From the NCBI RefSeq assembly GCF_037860835.1, contig NZ_JBBEOG010000004.1:62001-126000 (forward strand): a DNA stretch of 64,000 nt, written 5' to 3'. Numbering within the stretch: the stretch's first letter is position 1; each line of letters opens with the position of its first letter. The translations under genes and the position numbers were made by a program. This DNA comes from Aquipuribacter nitratireducens (GTDB lineage: Bacteria > Actinomycetota > Actinomycetes > Actinomycetales > JBBAYJ01). The notes below the pieces were generated by a model. The model was not told where the DNA came from and made no database searches. It saw only the letters and a list, made by a program, of their open reading frames with translations. Shown here in pieces: positions 58,274-64,000 of this stretch.

Positions 58274-58668
58274 TCGTCGACACTTCTGCGGTCGTCGCCG
58301 TCCTCCGCGACGAGCCCGATGCGGCGCGCTACGTCGAGGCGATGCTGGACGACCGGCTGCTCATGGCGGCGCCGACGTGGGTGTAGACCTCGGTCGTCGT
58401 CGACGCCGCGGGCGACGACCCTGTGCTCAGCGCTCGCCTCGACAGGTTCGCCCGCGAGATCGGTCTCCGTGTCGAGCCCTTCACCGACGAGCACGCTGCA
58501 CTGGCGCGCGAGGCGTACCGACGCTTCGGGCGCGGGTCAGGACATCCTGCGCGGTTGAACCTCGGCGACTGCTACTCGTACGCGTTGGCCGCCGCCACGG
58601 GTGAGCGGTTGCTCTTCAAGGGCGACGACTTCGGGTACACCGATCTGCAGCCCGCGCTCGAGGTCTGA
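58270..58668 (+). pseudogene. vapC: VapC toxin interrupted by an in-frame stop
   Basis: Read through, the frame gives a complete PIN-domain toxin of 132 codons: VIVDTSAVVAVLRDEPDA (first Asp at residue 4), then APTWV, a TAG at 58384-58386 (codon 39), then TSVVVDAAGDD, and later RLNLGDCYSYALAAATGERL and FKGDDFGYTDL with the other acidic residues. Relatives normally carry a Glu, the second metal ligand, at the position now held by TAG (GAG to TAG would suffice). Without readthrough only 38 residues are made. Alternatively, translation could restart at GTG 58411. The remainder of the frame is intact, so the inactivation is recent or the stop is a sequencing error. Confidence 0.8.
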
Positions 58669-58669
58669 G

Positions 58670-58728
58670 ACCGGTGACCGGTCGCGGGCCGCGCCTCGAC
58701 GCGACCCACGACCGGCCCTGTCACCGGT
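58670..58728. terminator. Nested hairpin between convergent genes
   Basis: ACCGGTGAC (58670-58678) pairs GTCACCGGT (58720-58728), and inside it GGTCGCG pairs CGCGACC. It fills the gap between the vapC pseudogene and the convergent secreted protein gene, so a bidirectional terminator is likely. Confidence 0.6.
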
Positions 58729-58731
58729 GGA

Positions 58732-60192
58732 TCAGCGCGCGCCGCCCTGACCGCGGTTGGTGCTCGAGGACTTCGCCCGCGACTGCAGGACGAAAAGACC
58801 CTCGTCCGAGCTCGTCGCGACGACCTTCCCGTCGCCGAAGAACGGGTAGTTGCCCCACGTGCCGGCGAACGCGGTCGCGTCGTCGGCCGGGTACACGTCG
58901 AAGTAGCCGCGCATCGTGAGCCGGCCCTTGTCGGCCTTCCACGAGTCGTAGAGCCACACGCCGGACGTGTAGTTGGACTGGTACAGCAGACCGTCGAGCA
59001 CGAACATGTTGTGGTCGATGGACGTGTTGCCGTCGCCGTGCTCGCCGATCACCCTCGCGTCGTCGAGGTCGGTGAGGTCCCAGATGAACGTCGTGCGCTC
59101 CGGGACCGCGCCCGACAGCTCGTCGAGCTCGTCCCCGAGGAAGAAGTACGTCTGGTCCTCGCTCCACCACCCCTGGTGGGTGTAGATGTCGCCGACCTCC
59201 AGGCCCTCCTCGTAGTACGTGAGGCGGTCGATGACCGTGATGTCGGAGGCGTCGGTCGCGTCGTAGATCGTCACGGTGTCCTCGTTCGACCCGATGCAGA
59301 TCTCACGACCCTGGTAGTCGGCGTCCGGACCGCTGTAGGCCACGCAGTGGATGTCGTGGCTGTAGCCGTCGGCGTTCATGCAGCCGATGAGCTTCGGGGC
59401 GTTCGGGTCGGTCGCGACGTCGTAGACGAGCGCCCCGCCGCTGCCGTTGAGCACCGGGAAGCCCGGGTTCGGCGTCCCGCACTCGTCGGCGACGTCGTAC
59501 ACGGACCCGACGACGTACATCCGCCCCGTCTCGACGTTGAGGGAGACGTTGTGCGACTGGGTCACGTCGTCGATCTGCGCCGTCTTCTCGATGGTCCCCG
59601 GACCCGTGCGCCCGCGGAACTGCGTGAGGTCGACGACCTGGATGCCGAAGCCGTCGAGGTCGCCGGTCGCCGGGTTGTACGTGGCGAGGTCGATGGCCTC
59701 GGCGACGATGTAGGCGGTGTCCTCGTAGACCCGCACGTCGCCCCAGATGTTGCCCTGGTCGCCGGGCGCGGAGGACTCCAGCGTGCCGAGGTAGACGGGG
59801 TTCTCGCCGTCCGTGACGTCGACGAAGGCGGTGCCCTCGAAGCTGCCGACGATCGCGACCTGCATCCCGGTCTCGGAGTCCTCCCAGCCCCACAGGTCGT
59901 TGAGGAACGTCGCCTCGAGGTCGGGCAGGGGCGTGAAGGAGGCGAGATCCACCTTGTGGCAGGGGAAGATCCCCGCCATCCCGTCCTCGCACCGCACCCC
60001 GGACTGCGCCTCCATCGGCACCCCACCCGGGCTGACGTCCTCCACGACGCCGGTGTAGTTGGTGCCCTTGAGCACCGTGGTCGCGTCGCCGCCGAAGTCG
60101 TGGACCGGGTGGCCGGACGCGGGCTGTACCGCCACGACCGTCATCGCCGCCACGATGGCGGCCGCGCCGCCGATCCGTGCTGTTCGCCTCAT
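58732..60192 (-). CDS. Choice-of-anchor B family (LVIVD repeat) secreted protein
   Basis: 486 residues. A signal peptide (MRRTARIGGAAAIVAAMTVV then AVQPASGHP) is followed by a beta-propeller built of LVIVD-type repeats (VAIVGSFEGTAFVDVTDGEN, VYEDTAYIVAEAIDLATYN, TQSHNVSLNVETGRMYVVG). The closing part SHDIHCVAYSGPD and THQGWWSEDQTYFFLGDELDE are typical of the choice-of-anchor B family. No anchor motif is visible at the C terminus. Cell surface or secreted; ligand unknown. Confidence 0.85.
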   Translation of the reverse strand: MRRTARIGGAAAIVAAMTVVAVQPASGHPVHDFGGDATTVLKGTNYTGVVEDVSPGGVPMEAQSGVRCEDGMAGIFPCHKVDLASFTPLPDLEATFLNDLWGWEDSETGMQVAIVGSFEGTAFVDVTDGENPVYLGTLESSAPGDQGNIWGDVRVYEDTAYIVAEAIDLATYNPATGDLDGFGIQVVDLTQFRGRTGPGTIEKTAQIDDVTQSHNVSLNVETGRMYVVGSVYDVADECGTPNPGFPVLNGSGGALVYDVATDPNAPKLIGCMNADGYSHDIHCVAYSGPDADYQGREICIGSNEDTVTIYDATDASDITVIDRLTYYEEGLEVGDIYTHQGWWSEDQTYFFLGDELDELSGAVPERTTFIWDLTDLDDARVIGEHGDGNTSIDHNMFVLDGLLYQSNYTSGVWLYDSWKADKGRLTMRGYFDVYPADDATAFAGTWGNYPFFGDGKVVATSSDEGLFVLQSRAKSSSTNRGQGGAR

Positions 60193-60287
60193 CGCGAATC
60201 TCCTCCGCCGCCGGGGGGTCTGCTCCGGCGGACCCGAGGGACCCTAGGCGGGACGGCGGACAGACACGCCGAAACCACTCGAATCGG

Positions 60288-60303
60288 CCGACCGGACGGT
60301 CGG
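60288..60303 (-). terminator. Short hairpin after the LiaF-like gene
   Basis: CCGACC-GGAC-GGTCGG, a 6-bp GC stem starting 8 nt after the stop of the minus-strand gene. Weak by itself but properly placed. Confidence 0.4.
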
Positions 60304-60310
60304 ACTCCCG

Positions 60311-60988
60311 TCAGCGGGCCTTGTTCTTCACCTCGACGCCGCCGAACAGCGCCGTCGCCCGGACGTCGAGCACGGGTGCGCCGTCGACGGGCGTGCCGTT
60401 GCCGGACGTCTTGTCGTCGAGCCCGCCGAAGAGCGGCAGCCCGTGGAGGGTGACGCGGGTGTCCTCCGGCACGATCACCTCGACCCCACCGAAGAGGGCG
60501 AACGCGTCGACCCGGGCCCCGGGCGCGACGCGGGCGTCACGGAGGTCGAGGGTGGCCCCACCCAGGACGGCGGCGACGTCCGCGTGCTCGAAGTGCGAAG
60601 ACCGGCTGCGGGTCTCGGACCCGCCGAGCAGGGCGACCGTGGTGCCCGACTCCGACGCCGTCGGGTCGCCGGACCTGCGACGCAGCCCTGTCAGCAGCAG
60701 CCACGAGCCGACGAGGATCGCGAGAGTCGGCCAGAGCCAGACGCTGAGCGAGACCTCGACGAGGCGTCCCACTTGCAGCACGACACCGACGACGGTCACG
60801 ACGACCGGGCCGAGCGACACGCGTCGTTCGGCGAGCACCGAGAGGAGGCCGAGCGCGATGAGCGCGAGCGGCCACCACTGCGACAGCACCGCACCTGCGT
60901 CGAGCACCTCGACCGCGTCGAGGAGCCACACCGCGCCGACCGTGATGAGCAGACCCGCGACCCACACCCGCACGACCATCGTCACCAT
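60311..60988 (-). CDS. LiaF/LiaI-like membrane protein
   Basis: 225 residues. Four short N-terminal membrane helices with the DUF5668 pattern WWPLALIALGLLSVLAERR and LWPTLAILVGSWLLLTGL; then a cytosolic LiaF-like beta-roll with DVAAVLGGATLDLRDARVAPGARVDAFALFGGVEV and LFGGLDDKT repeats. LiaF-type proteins keep envelope-stress sensors inactive; no two-component genes are adjacent. It is divergent from the sigma factor gene. Confidence 0.82.
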   Translation of the reverse strand: MVTMVVRVWVAGLLITVGAVWLLDAVEVLDAGAVLSQWWPLALIALGLLSVLAERRVSLGPVVVTVVGVVLQVGRLVEVSLSVWLWPTLAILVGSWLLLTGLRRRSGDPTASESGTTVALLGGSETRSRSSHFEHADVAAVLGGATLDLRDARVAPGARVDAFALFGGVEVIVPEDTRVTLHGLPLFGGLDDKTSGNGTPVDGAPVLDVRATALFGGVEVKNKAR

Positions 60989-61175
60989 CTCCTCCGGAGG
61001 ACGTCAGCGTCCCGCGGCCCGGAGCGACCGTGCCGGGACCAAGGTCACGACGTCACATCCGACGGGCCGGCGGTGCTGTAGAGGTATGGACCTCATCCGG
61101 CACGGCGGCAGCGCGGCGACGCTGCCCGGGCCACCGGTGCTGCGGACCGACGCGCAGGGGAAGGAGACGGGGAGC

Positions 61176-61694
61176 GTGACGACGGGCGCCCGGCAGCAGC
61201 CGGTGCGGGAGGACCTCGAGGACGTCTTCCGCGCCGCCTACCCCCGAGTCGTCGCCGTCGCGGCACGGGTCCTCGGGGCCCGCAGCGAGGCGGAGGACGT
61301 CGCCCAGGAGGTCTTCCTCTCCTTCGCACGCTCCGACGTGCCGCCCGGCCAGGCGCCGGGCTGGCTGTCGGTCGCCGCGGCGCACACGGCGCTCAACCAC
61401 CTGCGCACCGACCGCCGCCGCGCCTCCCGCGAGGAGGCCGTGACCACGCACCACGACCACGCGCCGGACGTCGCCGACGAGGTCGTCACCTCCGACGAGC
61501 GGCGCCGGGTGCGGGCGCTGCTCGCCCGGTTGCCTCACCGCCAGGGCGTCGCACTCGTCCTGCGGCACAGCGGCCACAGCTACGCCGAGATCGCCGCCGC
61601 CCTCGACCTCGCCCCCGCCGGTGTCGGTACGACGCTGCGCCGGGCCGAGGCCGCCCTTCGTGAGGAGATGGATCGCCATGGCACACCCGACTGA
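61176..61694 (+). CDS. ECF-type RNA polymerase sigma factor
   Basis: 172 residues. Region 2: LEDVFRAAYPRVVAVAARVLG then SEAEDVAQEVFLSFARS; region 4: LPHRQGVALVLRHSGHSYAEIAAALDLAPAGVGTTLRRAEAAL. GTG 61176 has AAGGAG 9 nt upstream; an ATG at 61086 is an alternative start adding 30 residues. The following anti-sigma gene overlaps its end by 17 nt, as is usual for such pairs. Confidence 0.9.
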   Translation: MTTGARQQPVREDLEDVFRAAYPRVVAVAARVLGARSEAEDVAQEVFLSFARSDVPPGQAPGWLSVAAAHTALNHLRTDRRRASREEAVTTHHDHAPDVADEVVTSDERRRVRALLARLPHRQGVALVLRHSGHSYAEIAAALDLAPAGVGTTLRRAEAALREEMDRHGTPD

Positions 61695-62796
61695 CGGCAC
61701 GCTGCGACGGCTCGTCGACGAGCCGCACGGCGTGAGCGACACCGAGCGCGACCACGTCGTCGCGTGCGCCACCTGCGCGGCGGCGCTCGGCTCCGTGCGG
61801 GACGACGCCGCCCGCGCCGCCCTGCTGCTCGACGACCCGGCCGTCGGGCGGCACGAGGACGACGTCGACGCCGCGTGGCAGCGGCTCTCCACCGCCCTCG
61901 CACACGACGTCGCCCCGGTGACCGCCCTCCCCCGGGGCGCGGTGCCGGCGCGTCGCCGCTGGCGGCGGGCCCTGCGCAGCCCCGCCGCGGCGCTCGTCAC
62001 CACCGCGGCCGTGCTCGCCGGCGCCGGCGCCGCCGCCGCGGGCGACTGGCTCCCGATCTTCCGGACCGAGCGCGTCGCCGCGCCCGACGCCACCCGGGCC
62101 GAGCTCGTCACGCTGCCCGAGCCGGAGGACCTCGACGCCTACGGCACGCTCGAGGTCCTCGCCCCGCCCGAGGTCCGTGAGGTCGACGGTGCGGCGGCCG
62201 CGGAGGCTGCGACGGGTCTCGCCGTCCCTGTCGTGCACGACCTCCCGCGGGGCGTGACGGGCAGCCCCCGGCTGCTCGTCGCCGGGCAGGTGAGCGCGGA
62301 GTTCACGTTCTCGGAGGAGGAGGCCGCGCGGACGGCCGCCGAGCTCGGCGCCGCCCTCGAGCCGGTCCCGGGGGGCCTCGACGGGACCCGGTTCCGCCTC
62401 GTCGCCGGACCCGGTCACGCGAGCGTGTGGTCGGAGGCGCGTGGGGTGCCCGCGCTCGTCGTCGGCCGCGCCGTCGCGCCCACCGCGTTCTCGACGGGCG
62501 TCCCGCTCGAGGAGGCCGTGGAGTTCCTCGCGAGCCTGCCCGGGCTCCCGCCCGGCACGGCACGGACGCTCACCGAGTTCGCCGGTGACGGCGCCACGCT
62601 GCCGCTGCCGATCGGGACCGACGAGGCGACGACGACGACCGCCGACGTCGGCGGGGTCGACGCCACCGTCGTCACCGCCCGCGACGGGACGGCGGCCGGG
62701 GTCGTGTGGGTCGAGGACGGCGTCGTGACCGCCGTCGCCGGGTCGCTCGGCGGTGACGAGGTCCTCGCCGTCGCCCGTGGGCTTCGCGACCGGTGA
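61678..62796 (+). CDS. Anti-sigma factor, membrane anchored
   Basis: 372 residues. A cytosolic N terminus with HVVACATCAAAL (H-x3-C-x2-C), the ZAS zinc-type motif, then a helix (AAALVTTAAVLAGAGAAAAG, about residues 105-123) and a large extracytoplasmic domain of about 240 residues with no family identified. It would sequester the ECF sigma factor until an external signal is sensed. Starts 17 nt inside the sigma gene. Confidence 0.85.
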   Translation: MAHPTDGTLRRLVDEPHGVSDTERDHVVACATCAAALGSVRDDAARAALLLDDPAVGRHEDDVDAAWQRLSTALAHDVAPVTALPRGAVPARRRWRRALRSPAAALVTTAAVLAGAGAAAAGDWLPIFRTERVAAPDATRAELVTLPEPEDLDAYGTLEVLAPPEVREVDGAAAAEAATGLAVPVVHDLPRGVTGSPRLLVAGQVSAEFTFSEEEAARTAAELGAALEPVPGGLDGTRFRLVAGPGHASVWSEARGVPALVVGRAVAPTAFSTGVPLEEAVEFLASLPGLPPGTARTLTEFAGDGATLPLPIGTDEATTTTADVGGVDATVVTARDGTAAGVVWVEDGVVTAVAGSLGGDEVLAVARGLRDR

Positions 62797-63770
62797 CCGC
62801 CCGGACGGACGTGCCGGTCCCCGCCCACGACTCGCCCGCGGTGTGGTGCTCCGGGCTGCGGAAGCGGTACGGGCGCCGCACCGCCGTCGACGACGTGTCG
62901 TTCGCGGTCGGGCGCGGGCGGGTCGTCGGGCTGCTCGGACCGAACGGCGCGGGCAAGACGACGGTCATCAAGAGCCTGCTCGGCCTCGTCCGTCCCGACG
63001 CAGGGGAGGTGATGCTCCTCGGTCGGCCCGCGACCGAGCCCGTGTCCCGCGCCGCCGTCGGCTACCTGCCCGAGCTGTTCCGCTACCAGCCGTGGCTCAC
63101 CCCGGCCGAGGTGCTGCGCCTCCACGTGCGGCTCGCAGGGGCACGCGTCTCCGGCGCGGAGCAGCGGGACCGGCTCGCGCTCGTCGGGCTCGACGACCGT
63201 GCCGACGACCGCGTCGGCGGGTTCTCCAAGGGCATGCAGCAGCGGCTCGGCCTCGCCGTCGCCCTCGTCGCCCGCCCGGAGCTCGTCGTCCTCGACGAGC
63301 CGACCTCGGCCCTGGACCCGCTGGGCCGTGCCGACGTCCGCGACGTCCTCCTCGGGCTGCGGGAGTCGGGGGTCGCCGTGCTCCTCAACTCCCACCTCAT
63401 CGGGGAGGTCGAGCGCGTCTGCGACCACGTCGTCGTCCTCGACCACGGCCGCGTCGCCGCGTCCGGCAGCCTCGAGGAGCTGCTGGGCCGCCGCGGCCTG
63501 CGGCTGCGCCTCGGCGGCCTGGACGCGCGTGCGCTCGCGCGCCTGGCGTCGGTGGGGACGCTCGAGCGGCAGGGAGACGTCGTGACCGTCACCTTGCCGA
63601 CCGCGGGTGCGGAGCCCGACGCCAACGACCGCCGCGTCCCGGACCTCGTCGCCGACCTCGTCGCGCTCGGCGTCCGGGTCCACTCCGTCGAGCCCGTCCG
63701 GATGAGTCTCGAGGAGCGGCTCCTCGACATCCTCCGGAGTGCGACGCCGGCGCAGGAGGTGGCGTCGTGA
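62793..63770 (+). CDS. ABC exporter ATP-binding protein
   Basis: 325 residues. Walker A GPNGAGKT, signature FSKGMQQRLGL, Walker B LVVLDEPTSALDP and H-loop LLNSHLIGEVE. A C-terminal extension from about residue 225 replaces the usual short end. It is coupled to both neighbours by GTGA overlaps, so sigma, anti-sigma, ATPase and permease form one operon. Confidence 0.92.
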   Translation: MTARTDVPVPAHDSPAVWCSGLRKRYGRRTAVDDVSFAVGRGRVVGLLGPNGAGKTTVIKSLLGLVRPDAGEVMLLGRPATEPVSRAAVGYLPELFRYQPWLTPAEVLRLHVRLAGARVSGAEQRDRLALVGLDDRADDRVGGFSKGMQQRLGLAVALVARPELVVLDEPTSALDPLGRADVRDVLLGLRESGVAVLLNSHLIGEVERVCDHVVVLDHGRVAASGSLEELLGRRGLRLRLGGLDARALARLASVGTLERQGDVVTVTLPTAGAEPDANDRRVPDLVADLVALGVRVHSVEPVRMSLEERLLDILRSATPAQEVAS

Positions 63771-64000
63771 GCGCCCGTGTCGTCCTCACGGTCGCCGCCC
63801 TCACGCTGCGGGAGACGAGCCGCCGCCGCGTCATCCGGGCGCTCGTCGTCCTCACCGCGCTTCTCCTCACCCTCAGCGCGTGGGGGTTCTCCCGGCTCGC
63901 GGTCCTCGAGCTCGACGGGGGCGCCCTCACGTCGGGGGAGGCCCGGCTGACGGCGTCGATCGTGCTCAACCTCGTGATGTTCGGGCTCAGCCTCATCGCC
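63767..64000 (+). CDS. ABC exporter permease, partial (window end)
   Basis: The first 78 codons only, starting at a GTG that overlaps the ATPase stop. VLTVAALTLRETSRRRVIRA is a cytosolic amphipathic start, LVVLTALLLTLSAWGFSRLA the first membrane helix and SIVLNLVMFGLSLIA the start of the second. This is the ABC-2 type layout. The gene continues beyond the window. Confidence 0.85.
   Translation, partial: MSARVVLTVAALTLRETSRRRVIRALVVLTALLLTLSAWGFSRLAVLELDGGALTSGEARLTASIVLNLVMFGLSLIA

Noticed and set aside
58384-58386. Recoding of the TAG in vapC (for example pyrrolysine)
   Set aside because: Selenocysteine uses TGA, and no pyrrolysine pathway is expected in this group; a nonsense mutation is simpler.

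Overview
The window looks like chromosomal DNA of a very high-GC actinobacterium, probably Micrococcales-like. This rests on strong G/C bias at third codon positions, frequent GTG starts, 4-nt GTGA/ATGA gene overlaps, apparently leaderless promoters, and typical actinobacterial families: an F420-type PPOX protein, DUF6458, the Pat aminotransferase, a LysG/LysE pair, caa3 CtaG/CopD and a CrtY-type lycopene cyclase. No rRNA, prophage, CRISPR array or recognisable insertion sequence is seen. One tRNA gene, tRNA-Gly(CCC), lies at 57.9 kb.

Layout. 0-9.3 kb: small enzymes, a VapBC module, a DMT transporter, a multicopper oxidase, a truncated GntR regulator, a CNNM/CBS protein, then lycopene cyclase coupled to cardiolipin synthase. 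9.3-10.6 kb: an AbiEi/DUF559-like gene bracketed by short inverted repeats. 10.6-16.4 kb: purB, fructosamine kinase and a low-molecular-weight phosphatase on the minus strand; a WXG100-like/alpha-beta hydrolase pair and pat on the plus strand. 16.4-17.9 kb: a secreted low-complexity protein behind a sigma28/WhiG-like promoter. 18-21.8 kb: a 2-oxoacid dehydrogenase E1alpha-E1beta-E2 operon. 21.8-28.5 kb: an EmrB-type MFS pump with a MarR regulator, CopC and CopD/CtaG, and lysG/lysE. 28.5-37.2 kb: S9 peptidase, Gfo/Idh oxidoreductase, DUF805, a secreted protein, YceI, an EEP-family nuclease/phosphatase, and an unrecognised three-gene operon that includes two paralogues.

37.3-44.1 kb: a carbohydrate uptake locus (LacI regulator, lipoprotein binding protein, two permeases) divergent from a glycogen-debranching-type glucosidase, with two perfect LacI-type operators between them. 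44.1-45.2 kb: a second AbiEi/DUF559-like gene with its own, different flanking repeats. 45.2-57.8 kb: mixed housekeeping genes, including a PQ-loop protein, DUF1254/DUF1214, thioredoxin-NHL, acyl-CoA dehydrogenase, a ferredoxin-NADP reductase-like flavoprotein, an SDR and an FMN alpha-hydroxyacid oxidase. 57.9-64 kb: the tRNA, a VapBC pair whose toxin carries an in-frame stop at a predicted catalytic position, a choice-of-anchor B protein, a LiaF-like protein, an ECF sigma/anti-sigma pair and the start of an ABC exporter.

The most unusual signal is the recurring pattern of a single AbiEi-like winged-helix plus Vsr/DUF559-like nuclease gene set between short palindromic repeats. Each gene has its own repeat sequence, and a third, gene-less repeat pair lies at 31.8 kb. 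The unknown operon at 35.0-37.2 kb, the possible sigma28 promoter and the stop-interrupted toxin are the next most interesting.
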